Part shown: positions 12,142-29,476 of the stretch, one piece after another | How positions within the stretch are numbered: position 1 is the stretch's first letter | How the letters are laid out: each line of letters starts with the position of its first letter | From: Oscarella lobularis | Lineage: Eukaryota > Porifera > Homoscleromorpha > Homosclerophorida > Oscarellidae | Length of the DNA: 64,000 nucleotides | NCBI RefSeq assembly: GCF_947507565.1 | Contig: NC_089178.1 | Location: 1,240,001 to 1,304,000, forward strand | Direction: 5' to 3' | Program-made: the position numbers and the translations under genes | The notes under the pieces: generated by a model | What the model saw: the letters and a program-made list of their open reading frames with translations, nothing else | The model's database searches: none | What the model was told of the DNA's origin: nothing

Positions 12142-13240
12142 ATGCTCGGTTCTCGACGCGACAAAAAAGACGAGGGCGACGGTAAGACCGAGCGAATGTA
12201 TTCCTTTCGTCGAGTCGCGAAATGCAAGTGACTAGGGTCCCAAAATCCCTTTCGTCGTCTCGATAAAACGACGGCTCTTCAAGAGGTAAGAAAAGAAGCG
12301 CGCGCGAACGTAAGAAATCGCTATGGGCGACTCGAAAGGCTCGTACGTTCAACGAAACGCCAATAAACGCTCGAAAATGCTGTCTCACATTGACAAAAAT
12401 TCTCTACGTAATCAATCAGGTATTTAAATACAGATATATCGAATTCACGATTTTTGACGTCATTATTTCTTTTTCTCGCTCAGGGCGAGAATATTAGCGC
12501 AGCTGAAGCGACGCAGGCGTTCTTTGCCATGACGAAATTGTTTCAATCCCACGATGTAACACTGAGACGAATGTGCTATTTGACAATCAAGGAAATGGCA
12601 ACGCTGGCCGATGACGTCATCATCGTGACGAGCAGTCTTACAAAGGACATGACAGGAAAGGAAGATCTCTATAGAGGAAGTGCTATCAGGGCTCTGTGCA
12701 CAATCACGGATGTAACAGAGAGATTAAATAAATAAATAAATAAATAACTGTTGTTTAATTTTTAATTAGAGTTCTATGCTTCAGAGTTTGGAGAGATATT
12801 TCAAGCAGGCAATTGTGGATAAGAATTCCAGTGTGGCAAGCGCTGCTTTGACTTCCGCATTGGTAATTAATTAAAATTAAAATTAATTAATTAAATATAT
12901 ATATGTTGTACTAGCATCTGACCAAAACCGGTTTTGACGTTGTGAAGCGTTGGGTGAACGAAGCCCAACAAGCGTTGTCGAGTGACAACGTCATGGTTCA
13001 GTACCACGCATTGGGACTATTGTATCACATCAAAAAGAGAGATCGTCTCGCCATATCCAAATTGGTGGATAAATATTCCAGATCAGCTATGAGATCACCT
13101 TACGCCTATTGCATGCTTGTAAGTATGGGATGGATCACGTGTCTATAATAGACTCACTATAGATATTCAAATAATTTAGATCAGGATTGCCGCCAAAGTG
13201 TTGGAAGAAGAGGAGCAGGGGTAAAAGATTATGGCCATAC

Positions 13241-13280
<40 letters not shown>

Positions 13281-16067
13281 TTTTAGTACTGATAGCAATC
13301 TTTACGATTTTTTGGAGAATTGCTTGCGACACAAGAGTGAGGTAAAAAAAACAGTGCATCTGTAAGAGAAAAAATAAAACAAAGAATCTAATTTTAGATG
13401 GTTATTTATGAAGCAGCACGCGCATTGGTCAATTTGAAAAACATCAGTGCCAGAGATCTCGCTCCTGCAATATCAGGTATTGTTTTTAATAATAATAATC
13501 AGAATAAGAAATTGATTTACTGTGTTGTATCAGTGTTGCAGTTGTTCTTGAGCTCTCCCAAGCCGACTTTGCGATTTGCAGCTGTTCGAACATTGAATAA
13601 AGTGATGAGGAGAAGAGACAGGATAGTTAACTCTATCACCTTCATTTCTTCTTAGGTTGCCATGACCCATCCCTTGTCTGTCACCACGTGCAATTTGGAT
13701 TTGGAAGGTCTGATAAGTGACGTGAATCGAAGCATTGCTACATTGGCAATCACAACTCTCCTCAAGGCAACTTATTATTATCTATCTATTTATTTATTTA
13801 TTTATTATTTGATTTTCTTTATAGACTGGGAGTGAAGGAAGCGTTGATCGTCTGATGAAGCAGATCTCGTCGTTTATGTCCGAAATATCGGACGAATTCA
13901 AAATTGTCGTGGTGGAAGCAATAAAGTAGAAGAAAAATAATTAAATCAAAATATTTAATCTGTATTCTCTCGCGCAGGTCTTTGTGCTTGAAGTATCCAA
14001 GGAAACACAACGTCATGATGAGCTACTTGGCGACAATGTTGCGAGATGAAGTGAGAAACACTAATAATTAATTATAATGATTTATTATTATTATTATTCT
14101 CAGGGAGGATATGACTATAAAAAAGCAATTGCTGACACGCTGATTACAATAATTGAGGAACACGCTGACGCCAAAGAAGCAGGTAACTAATTAATTAAAT
14201 TAATTAATAATGTTTTATTTTTTGCTATCAGGTTTGGCTCATCTGTGCGAATTTATTGAGGACTGCGAGCACACGGTCTTGGCTAAGAAAATTCTTCATT
14301 TGCTTGCAAGAGAAGGCCCAAGAACACCTCAACCCTCCAAATACATCCGGTTCATTTACAACAGAGTTATTCTAGAGAAGCCGCCTGTGCGAGCCGGTAA
14401 ACACGTGACGTTATAATATTGGCTAAAAGTGACGCGATTTTGGAACATTGTATTTTTTAGCTGCTGTGAGTGCTCTCGCGCGATTTGGTGCCGCTTCTGA
14501 AAAGCTGACATCTAGCATTATCGTTCTGCTATCAAGGCACCACAGAAAAAATTAAAATAATTAATTAATTATTAATTGTTTTTCCTATAATAGGTGTCTC
14601 GTCGATGAAGACGACGAAGTGAGAGACAGAGCGACTTTTTATAAAACCGTTTTGGAGCAGAAAGAAAAGGCTCTGACGTCGCAATTCATATTAAATTGTA
14701 CGAATGCAAATTTTAATTGATCGATCAATTAATTAATATTTCTAATTTAATTAGCACTGAATGTATCTGTCGTCGGATTGGAAAGAGCTCTTCACCAATA
14801 CGTCCAAGAACCGGCGTCGGATGTTCCGTTTGATTTGAAAACGGTTCCCCTGGCGACGACTCTTCTACCCGGGGATTCGGCGCGGGGTGGAATGGAAGCG
14901 GGAGCCGGCGCCGGTGCCGGTGGGTCAGCCGGAAAACCGACACCTGTGGCTGCTTCGAGACAAGACGTTTATGCGGGTAAGAAATTAATTATTTATGAGG
15001 GAAGTCTTATAGAGGGGTCGCCGCCGCCGCCGCTGCTGTTCTATAGAGCAACTGGGGTCCGTTGTTGAGTTTGGGCACTTGGGTCCTCTGTTTAAATCGT
15101 CGCCGAAGCCCGTTGAGTTGACTGAATCGGAGACCGAATACGTTGTGCAGTGTGTCAAGCACACGTTTGCTGATCACGTGGTATTTCAGGTTTGGATCTC
15201 ACGAATTTATACTATCGAATTATTAATTAGTCTTTTTTTTCTTAGTTTGATTGCACTAATACGTTGAATGATCAGCTGCTTGAAGACGTGTGGGTTCAGA
15301 TGGAAACGTCGGATGGTTTTGATATTGAATCAATAGTCCGCTGTTCCGTCTTGAAGTACAATCAACCGGGGACAACGTACACGTGCGTTAAATTGCAGGA
15401 AGACGATCCAACTCAAGGTAGAAGCGAACAAAGAATAATAAAGATTATCTATATATTTTTTTCTTCTAGTGGCTGGAACTTTCACTTGTACGTTGAAGTT
15501 CAAAGTGAAGGACTGCGATCCGAATACTGGGGAACCGGATGCGGATGAAGGATACGACGACGAGTACGTGGTAAGTAAAATTAATTAATTAATTATTTAT
15601 TTATCTATGGATTTTCTTCTCTCTTCTAGCTGGAGGATGCTGATATCGTGGTCGCAGATCACGTGCAACGCGTCGTGAAATCCAATTTTTCGTCGTCGTG
15701 GGGCGAATTGGGCGACGAGCACGAATTGAATGACACGTTCGCTCTACCGTCGATGAAAACTCTCTCCGGTACGAAAAATCAATAAAATGATTAATAATAT
15801 ATATAGGCGAGGGGTTTGGGGTTTTTTTTAGATGCTGTGAAGCAGATTAGTCAGTTTATGGGTATGCAGCCTTGTGAGAGATCCGATCGAGTGCCTGAGA
15901 ACAAGTTATCTCACACGCTTCTATTGGCTGGGGTCTATCGTGGCGGTCATGACGTTCTCGTCCGGGCGTCGTTGGTTGTCGATGCCGACGAGGGTGTGAA
16001 AATGAGATTGGCTGTGAGAAGTAGCAATGCAATTGTCAGTCAAGTTATTGCATCGGCCGTAGGCTAG
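12142..16067 (+). CDS. COPG1: Coatomer subunit gamma (gamma-COP)
   Basis: Large subunit of the COPI coat, in the adaptin-like F-subcomplex recruited by Arf1 for Golgi-to-ER transport. It has about 23 exons and follows human COPG almost block by block. The first exon [13 protein letters not shown] (12142-12181) is followed by NPF, then [91 protein letters not shown], the Gly/Ala-rich hinge, then the appendage ([66 protein letters not shown]). It ends with VIASAVG and stop at 16067. Two introns use GC donors (13767 and 14537), where the phase and the conserved flanking residues exclude a GT alternative. Many introns are low-complexity TTAAT or TTTA runs. Confidence 0.98.
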
Positions 16068-17397
16068 ATGCATCACGTGAACAGTAAGGACGTTGGTTTT
16101 GAGGTGATGAATGAAATTGAGGGGGATGAAAGAGTTTTGGAAACCCGTGCTTAGTGATAAGACGCGCAATCTCCTAAACTGCTTGTATGCCTCCTGGATA
16201 TGAGGCAATAACGTCTAAACTGTCTTGTTAGGCTCGAGAGTCCTGTTGGTAGGGATACGCGCCCTGGGCCGGACATCAGGCAGGAAACTCTCGTAAGGCT
16301 TAGCTGGTAAACTGCCCATTGCTATTGATTTTTATGCATGGTAGTGTAGTAGGCATATATATACATGTGAAGGAGAAACGGCAAGTGGACAAAGGTATTC
16401 TAGATTTCTTCTCTTTTTCAGTTTTCATTTTGTTTTTTTTAGGAAAAGCGTCCTGGGCATGACGGTATAAACTGCTCCGGGGTCCTGAGCATGACCCCGT
16501 CACAAAAAACTGCTCCTCCGGGGTCCTGGGCAAGACCCCCAGCGCACAAAAACTGCCCGAACGCGAGGGGAGACTATGTGCAATTTTTTTCAGATTTTTA
16601 TTGAAAATAAAAGGTTTTTACCGTCTTATTTTCTGCCCTAGCTATCCTAACCTACCCTACCCTAACCTAACCTGGCCACCCTACTACGTCGATGCGCGTT
16701 GTGTCTGCGGAGCATTTGGGACTTTGAACGCACCTTTCCGTGCGTTACAAAGCCCCGCGCGCGAGTGTACTGTATTAATAATGCGCCTACTCAACTATAA
16801 AATAAAGCTAAAGCTATAAAAAAAACTCCTACAGCCTTTCCCCGTCATCTTGAAGCAGGCTTCCCTTTCAAACAAAAAGGCGACAAGAAACAGAAATGAC
16901 TGCACCTGCATCTATGATCAGAGCTGAGGTAATAGAACGCTGTGCGCTGTGGAGAGATGGTGGGTGTTGTAATCGAAGAAGATCGCACGAATTTTCCTAC
17001 CTGTAGCGATCGCCTGCAGAGTCGTCGTTGCTTTCGAGCTTGCCCCCTTGCCTCGCACGAATACTGCGCAAATAGAATGCGTGCGCCTAGGCACAGCTTC
17101 GAGGGGGCCCCCGTCTTGGCCCTGCTATCGAAAAATGAACTGCAGACGGAAATCGGTTCGACGGTTACTTCTTCGTCCATTCTCGGGCTCAAAGGCGACG
17201 CTCTAAGCCGTTGTTCGCCCAGGCGTCGCAACGTCGATCCCACTCGTCTGTAAAAGCACGTGATCCCTAATAAGTTATAACGCACTTTAGTGAACGCAAG
17301 ACAAACAGAACTACACTCAGAACACGTGCTCAGAACTACAGATCTCTGGGGGTCCTTATTAGACATCTATGATTAGACTAAAAGCTTAGTATCGTTT
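16068..17397. other. Gene-poor interval between COPG and SMC5, with small repeats
   Basis: 1.3 kb without a supportable gene. At 16440-16565 an imperfect repeat of the type CTGCTC-CGGGGTCCTG-gcA-GACCCC occurs about three times; single units contain the inverted pair GGGGTC/GACCCC. A degenerate telomere-like stretch, CCTAACCTACCCTACC and onward, lies at 16646-16673. A 173-codon minus ORF (16845-17366) contains an internal ATG followed by MDEEVTVEPISVCSSFF and a possible GT donor after LCRRSLQ, but resembles no family I know. I treat it as unsupported. Confidence 0.4.
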
Positions 17398-22149
<4,752 letters not shown>

Positions 22150-22430
22150 GGCGCGAGAACCGAACACGCAAGCGCATAATTCGAAGCTCCCGGACAAGAA
22201 AGCGCTCGCTTCGCCGATGTCTTCGCGAAGAAGGCAACGATATTGAGAGTACGGTGACTGCGTAAACAGTTTCTTTGTAATAGACATTTGGAGGACGATG
22301 TTACACACTCGGGCCGAGCGAAAAAGCGTCAGCCAGGCGACGATGACCTCGAAAGAAGTCGAAAGGCAAAAAAACAATGCGAATTAAAAAATTGCTCTTT
22401 CATTTCACGGCGGGTGCACAGATTTCAGAA
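22150..22430. promoter_or_regulatory. Shared SMC5/NSE3 divergent promoter region
   Basis: 281 bp between start codons of two genes encoding subunits of one complex. It contains ACGCAAGCGCAT at 22166-22177, one base off an NRF1 half-palindrome. A perfect CGCATGCGCA lies at 21865-21874 inside an early SMC5 intron. Part of this region could be SMC5 coding if translation starts further upstream. Confidence 0.45.
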
Positions 22431-23430
22431 ATGATTCGATACTTTCTAATGATCGGCGACCGCAAAATGCCAATTAGAAGAACGGGTTAGATTAATTAAT
22501 TAATGAATTTAATTACCTAGATTGTTTCGCCGCGTAGATTTGATCACGGCAACTCTCGGCGATTCTCGAGTTCAATTGGGAGACATTTTGAAGCCAGCTA
22601 AGCGAAAATTAAAAAAGGTTTCCCCCCTCCCCCAAAAAAATAAATTCAATACTTTAATAATTAAAATTTCATCAGATGTTTGGAATTCGTGTCGAGGAAT
22701 TGTCAACTCGAAGTAGCAAGTTTTTTGTCCTCATCAACAATTTGGATCCCGATCAAAGAAAGGAGATAATTCCAACGTAAAATTGGTTCCCCATACATTA
22801 ATTTATTAAATTTAATTAATTATTATAATTGAACCATTTTTCTCTGTGTAGTCCTCTAGAAGACAGTTGTCATCGAGCTCTCCTCTTCGTCGTACTCACT
22901 CTCATCTATACGAAAAATAAAAAAATCACAGAAGGTAGATACAGATAAAATTTACTTATAGATAATTATTTCTTTTTTGTCATATCTTCTAAGATCAATT
23001 GTGGTACGTTCTTCGACGACTGGGAGTCGAAAAATCGTGAGTTAACTTCGCGAATTCAAATCCAATACCGAATTTCTTGGTTGTCAAGACAACGTCACCC
23101 AGTGTTTGGCGCCAAACCAGAGAAACTAATCGAATCTACTTTCGTCAAACAGCTGTACGTTCATTTCAAACTTAAAAATTTTTAATAATTTTATTTATAG
23201 CTACTTGAACTGTTACAAGGAAAAACATCCTGATAGCGGCGACGTTTCACTTTTCTTCACATGGGGAGCCAGGGCTGATTTAGAATTCAAACCGGACACA
23301 ATACTTAATTTCGTTGCTCAGGTAACGGGGGGGGACAATTAAAATAATCCTCATGTATTAATAGGAATATGGAGGTGACGTTGATCAGTGGAAAAGTCAG
23401 TACGAAATTCAAGAAAACGGCACGCACTGA
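22431..23430 (+). CDS. NSMCE3: NSE3 / MAGE-domain protein (SMC5/6 non-SMC element 3)
   Basis: MAGE homology domain protein. In the SMC5/6 complex NSE3 pairs with the NSE1 RING and the NSE4 kleisin. The N-terminal winged helix begins MIRYFLMIGDRKMPIRRT (22431-22485). Using the acceptor at 22535-22537 the next exon (22538-22617) continues DLITATLGDSRVQLGDIL in phase, then MFGIRVEELSTRSSKFFVLI, CHRALLFVVLTLIYTKNKKI, DQLWYVLRRLGVE, HPVFGAKPEKLIESTFVKQL, LFFTWGARADLEF and the end DVDQWKSQYEIQENGTH. This matches the MAGE order (PIKRADIL, VFGI, LWEVLRKLGL, HSLFG, FVKQKYL, FFWGLR). The protein is short at the N terminus compared with human NSMCE3. As a single ancestral-type MAGE next to SMC5, the NSE3 assignment is well supported. 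It converges on IFT122 with a 42-bp gap. Confidence 0.93.
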
Positions 23431-23472
23431 CGTCACGTGGCTAAATAATGTTGCAGCGTTCGTTTCTCAATC

Positions 23473-26400
23473 TCAACCTAATTGTGTACTGCTATGTGTA
23501 AAGGGCAATTTGCTTTGAAGGACGAGCAGATCGTAATCTTCGGCTAGAAATAACTATAGAAAGAAAAAAATAGTGTTCGAATAAAAAAATGTTGATTTTA
23601 CGCACTTTTTGCGAATTCGTGTCCAACGCGACTGTCACGTCCGACATGATGTTCTTATAGAACGTCCAGCATTTGGGCGGAGGCCATTTTTGGACGACGA
23701 CCTCGTTTTCGTGCATCGATAGAAGCATGGCGCGATTTGCGACAACCGGTCTATATTCCGTGCTCCCGTGCTGCACACGAAAAACAAATAATAATTCAAT
23801 TCTCGTGTTTTGGTCTGGCTCTTACTTCGAAATTCAATAGTTGAGCTGTGAAGAGATTTTCTCGTTCCGGTTCGTCTGTTAGACGAAGGGACTGGACGTC
23901 TGGGGAAAGAGAAAATGGCTTTTTTTTAGAAGCGTGCCGAATTGCGTGCGTGCGTACTGCCAGATGCCGATTCTTTCCACTGGTCTCGCTCTGTCGTCGA
24001 CGCGTCTGTCTCTTTGCAGATGAATTCGACCGCTTCTGCGTCGCTAAAGAAAGAAAACAGCGCTAATTTATTGAGTCGTTTTCCCCCTCGCATACACACC
24101 TTATTCCGTCTTCGAGGACAAAGTGGACTAACGGAAGCACTTCTGAAATAGAAAAAAAGTAGCGCGAGAATTAGAAAAAAATAAACACGCTAAGCGTACC
24201 GAAAGAATAAAAGGAATAAACAAAGGGCTGCTGGCAATTGATGCATCTATTTCCTAAACTGTTCAAGAGAGGATTCGTTGTGGAACAACGATAACAGACT
24301 GGCAGCAATTCCTTATATATATATTATTAGGATTTGGCGGACGAGCGACGGAGAAATTTTTATACTTCTTACCTCTTTGTCGTGAAAAGGTTTTGATCGA
24401 ATCGTTATGGAGCCGAGATCAACGGTTTCTTGAAAAGCGAAAGGAACCTGCAAGCTCTAAATATGCGCCCTACGTCACTACGATATTTCCTGCGTAGAAT
24501 AGCCTTTACTTGGAGTCGATCATACGCGTGTCTAGCCAGTTTGTAAGCACCCAGATGCTGGCTCTGTTTCGCCAGCGTGTACAGCGTTTTTCTAGAATAC
24601 TTGATCTAGACTCTTCTAATCGCGCTTCCCTTTCCCTTACACTCTAGATATGCCAGGCGGGCACGATTTGGAGAGCAAATTGAGTAGATAGCGAGCAGTG
24701 TGAAACAACACTTCGGGCATGTGCGAAGTGAACGGTTCGTCCTATTCAAAAGTGGCAGAGACGCCGCGATTGACAACGAGACTCTTACTAACCGTGTATT
24801 TTTGAATCGCTTGGTACATGTAGTACATCTCGGCTTTGACGTAGTACTCGTCGAATTTCGCAATTCTGCTTTCTTCAGACGTTTTTTCGTCGGAGACTTA
24901 ATTTAAAAAAATTAATCTGTGCCGTCGTTTTTCGATGTTTCTCTTTACTAGTGTCGTCTAGACTCTGCTTAGCGAGAAGCCAATAGTAGTAACTAGCATC
25001 GGTGAATCTACAAACGTCGCTATTGGCTCAAAAAGAATACGAACTAGCGTGGTATAAAGTACCTGTTTTCGTTGAGCGCGTTCTCCAGCAATTGCTCGAG
25101 AACTTTTCCCGCTTCGTCGCTTCTTCCGGCACGATGAAACGCTGCACGGAAGACGACAAGTGCATTCAAAACAAAACGATAACGCTAACGTCTAGACATA
25201 CCTTTTTGCGCTTCGTCAAATCGATCGTTTTCAGCGAGCCAAGTGGCATAAGGCATATAAACGGAATCCTAAGAAAAAAAAATAGAGCAATAAATACTAA
25301 AACAACGACGACTGGCTGACCGTGAATTCCGGGTGATCTTCAGCCAATCCAAACGCCTCGTCCCAATGATGCGAATCGACGTGCAACTCAACCAAAGCCT
25401 TGTTATCGTTGAGTCTCGTGTAGATATCCGCAGCATACGAATGCTATATATACATTTGCATTTATACGCAGTATATTGACTAAAAAAGGTACACTTACGT
25501 GGCCGTTTTGCTTGAAATAATGCGCACAAAGATTCAATTCTTCCGACTGGGCCCTACTGAGACTTCGAGCCACTTCCATCAATCTTTTAATTAAGATAAA
25601 CTATTAATTAATTGAGTGTTTTCGCGTGGATACAAGAGACTCGCTTTTCCATCCAGCCGTTTCCTCCTATAATCTCGATGGCACTCTTGTAATCTCCCGC
25701 CGTCATAAACATGTCACTGGAACGAGAATGTGAAAATTTCAGAAAAAAAAGACGATTTCTTTTCTCTCTACCTTGCCGCTTTTGGATCGTTTGTTGTGTT
25801 GCACCATTCCGCTTGTTTCTTGATGAGTTGCTTCACTTCCGTTTGATCGGAACCCGTCATAAATTCCTTCCGGGGGAAGAGATGATGACGTGACAGAATA
25901 AAGGCCCCCACACAGATACCTTAGCATATTCAAATTGTCGCAAATCGGAAAACAAATCCATAGCCTAGTCAAAAAAATGTGAACAAAGTCGCGTCGCCAA
26001 ATGCCGATTACCTTTGCCGCAAAACCGGCCTTTTTGTAGAGTCTAGCTGCGTCCTGATGTTTTCCCTACGAAGCGATCTATGACCCAGTCTTGCGAGCCC
26101 TGTTTTGGATAATTACCTCATAGGCATAGACGTCAGCGAGATACAAATCGTCGTTTCCTTCTCCTCGCTTTTTTCTCTCCTAAATTAATCAATTAAAAAA
26201 CGCGGACGGCTCTGCTAGGGTGATCAACTAGGCACGGATTCTACGCACTTCTATGCTCTGAATCAGCTCCAAATAGCGAATGTCTCGAATGCGAATAAAC
26301 GCCTAGAAAACGAAGTGTCGCGATAATACAAAAAAAAACAAAGAAATTCGCGCGAAACCTTTCTAGCCGTTTTAAGATCCAAATGCTAGAGAAAAAGGAC

Positions 26401-29400
26401 GAGTTTGAAAACGCAGTATAATTTGAAAGCGGCTACCTCAAGCGCTTCCATAGCAAGCGCCCTCCAATCCCCTTCCGTCACGCCCAAGCACGCTACGTCA
26501 AAAGCGTCCCTTGGGAGGAGAATAAGACCAGGAGCTCGTAGGAAAACGCGACTCTTACAGAAACATCCTTTTCTCCAAATATCGATACATAGATGCGGAC
26601 TATTAAAATTTAGACGGATTCTATTCGTAGCGATGATGTCATGAACTGACCTGAGGAACGTCAACTGACGTCATCGAAACGCTTTGAAGGCAAAAAATTT
26701 TCGAGCCACTGAAACCGACTACGAAACCCTGATGAAAAAAAATTTCAAAATTGATAATTAAAATAACGAATTGCTATACCTGCATTTTCTGTCGATGAAC
26801 GGGAAAATCGCTCGCTTTAATATTCAAGCATCCTTCTCCAGAAAAACAAAGCATATTCTTTAATTAATAAAAAAGAAAATAAACAAAAATAAATAAATAA
26901 ATAAATAAAGCCGCTTTACTTCATTGAGCGTGTTCCACGCCACGCTATTGGCATTGGGCTCTTGGAATAGAATTTCCTTCGTGTTGACGTCAAAAACAAC
27001 GCACGAATTGTGCTCGTCGACGACGGCAAGCTTCGTACGACTCGCACTGAGATCGAGACAGCGAATCGACGACTGTTGCTTCAGAAGAACAATAGGAAAC
27101 GGATTGTCTATGAAGAGATTAAGGATCTAGGGCGCGAACGCGATTTTATGAATATGGATTTTTTGAAGGCGAAGTACGAATAAATGAACCTGGCCGTCTC
27201 GCAGGCCAACAAGTAAGCCTTCGCGTCCCGGGGGACCCCCAATGACTTTGATGTAGCGAATGACGGAGTCGAGATCCCATTCTCTTTCTTTGACGCCTGT
27301 GAATGATAAGCACTGCAGCTGTTTTTCCTGTGTACAAAGAGAAAGTCTTCTAAGACGAAGAACGACGTTTTTTCTATTTTTAATTAGATCAGGTCACCTG
27401 ACATAGGACTATGTGATTGTTGCAGACGACGAGGAGATTGCAGTCGATTTTTTGATGAATCTTATCCTATAATTATTTATTTTATTTATTTATTTATTTG
27501 TTTATTAAAGACTTGCCTTTACGCGATATTGAATATTTTCTTCGCTGTCTGGATCAATGAGCTCGTAGATGACTATCTTGTCCGGAAGTTGAACCTTAGT
27601 AAATAACAATTAAAAATTAAAAAAATACATATATACATACGGCCAATCGGTCTTTGCAAACGGCAATTTTCTTTATCATTTCCCGACACCGAATTTTCGC
27701 TATAGAAAAAAAAACCGTGGAATTATAACCAAAATAGATTTTAAAAAAAAACTATTGCTTTTATCTGAAGAGATGAGATGCTGAACGACAACGTCCGTCA
27801 TATTGTCACGATAGGCATATCTAAGGGTTCCCCCTAATACTTGAATCCCTCACTAAATCATAGGAAGAAAGCTAACCTATCCTTATAGAGTCCGTGTACC
27901 GTGTTTGCGGCTAATTGATAACACATGAGTTTCCCGTCTTGGCAACCAGCAACCTCAAAAAAATTACTTTTCTATAAATGTCGTTTAGGGTCGTGTGACG
28001 CACGACGAAGTATTGGAAGACGTTGCCATGGAGTTTGGGCGTCCACGAATGACAAGTCCAAATCCACGAATCCAACTCGGCAACCAAACAGAGACGAACC
28101 CCTTCTTTGCTATACAATGATATCTAAGATAACATAACCTTTATTGATTCAATAAAATAAGGGTGTCTCTTATACCTGGTTGTCTGAACCGGATAAGAGA
28201 AAATAGTCTCCGCCCGGAAAGTAGGATAAGCAACAGGGATCAAAGCCGAGATTCTTGTCTTTTCCTATCTAAAAGAAGGATTATATCGAAAATTCCTTCT
28301 TTTTCTCTTTTTTACCTGTCGTCCGTTGAGTTGATAGAAGGAGAGTTTTTGGCCCCAATCGGCGACAGCTAAGATTTCCGTCGAATCCTCTCTAAATAGT
28401 GAAATTGGAACAAAGGCGCTTTTTTTCTTCTCTTGTTGTTTTCGAACTTTTGAGGAGACCAGCTCAAGGACCATACGGGACAGCCAGCGGGTCGTTCTAT
28501 TTTAACTTTTTCGTCACCGTTCTGAGAAACCGTGAATTTAGATTAGAAACAAGGTGTCCACAACTAGGCTGGCAACTTTGTTTCGAATGCTAATTGTTCC
28601 GCTGTACATTCCTAAAGCCAAATATTGGCCATCGTTTGTCCAGCTAAAAATGAAAAAACTAGAATTTGCCCCCAAAAAATTGAAACAAGAGACAACGGAC
28701 CTACAACACGTGATTCGAGAAGAGACTTTGTGTTTCACAACCGATTTTTGCTCCGGAGACCAAAGTCCTAAGGATAAAAGCATGACGCCAATGTAGCGCG
28801 CATTATCTGTCACACACCAAAATCATTATTCGTGCAACTAGCCAATAGTTGTGACGTGGGATTGTAAGCGAGAGACTGAACGGAGTCATTGTGACTAAAA
28901 AATCGACTCGTAATCAATTATCAATGCGTATTCGACTCTAACCTATATTTCAATATGCCATCCAATTGACTCGTCCATATGATGACTGATTTGTCGGCTC
29001 CACCCGAAGCGAAGCGTTCTCCTGCACGAAGAAGCGATATTCGATTGATTTTCGAGTCTTTTGCACGTATACCGACCGTCTTTCGAGCAGGCGAGACAGT
29101 AGACGGTGTCCTTGTGGCCTTTGAGTGTCTGAATGAGCGAACCGTCGCCTGCGTCGTAAACCTAAGAGAAAGTGCCGTAAACGTACGCTGCACTCTTTCT
29201 TGGGCTACTTTACTTACTACGACTCGATTGCCTGCTGCTACGTATACTTGAGTGCCTTCGCAGTTGAATACGACGCTGTAGATCCTGGAAAGAGTCGTGG
29301 CGCTCGGACGATGGGGCGGTTCGCCTCCCTTCCAAACTTACGGCGTCTTTTGCTCCTCGCGATCGGTCACATTTACAAACCACGTCGCTTGAATTCGCAT
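23473..29400 (-). CDS. IFT122: Intraflagellar transport protein 122 (IFT-A)
   Basis: Core IFT-A subunit for retrograde ciliary transport and ciliary membrane-protein entry. The start [20 protein letters not shown] is followed by [20 protein letters not shown], then WD repeats ([72 protein letters not shown]). The alpha-solenoid contains [37 protein letters not shown]-like and TPR-type exons from 26400 to 24400. The zinc ribbon [14 protein letters not shown] ... RCINCQQPF (about 24200-24320) is conserved, followed by [12 protein letters not shown] and [17 protein letters not shown]. The extreme C terminus, [18 protein letters not shown], lacks the CPxC and CPYC cysteines found at this place in human IFT122. 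It is divergent from BORCS6, with 76 bp between start codons. Confidence 0.96.
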
Positions 29401-29476
29401 TTGAAATGTAGAAAGGGCTGTGCGAATGTTTACAGGCTTGGCGTTGCAAGGTACGGGGCTTTGAAACGCCCGGACA
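29401..29476. promoter_or_regulatory. 76-bp divergent promoter IFT122/BORCS6
   Basis: Only 76 bp separate the IFT122 (-) and BORCS6 (+) start codons, so both 5' UTRs and core promoters must overlap this stretch or the neighbouring coding sequence. No TATA box or clear NRF1 palindrome is seen. Confidence 0.4.

Noticed and set aside
16845-17366. Minus-strand ORF of 173 codons
   Set aside because: No recognisable family, no clear partner exons, and composition is like the surrounding non-coding DNA.
22486-22537. Apparent frameshift between the first two NSE3 exons
   Set aside because: The first AG (22520) leaves the frame broken, but the acceptor at 22537 restores it and improves the MAGE alignment.
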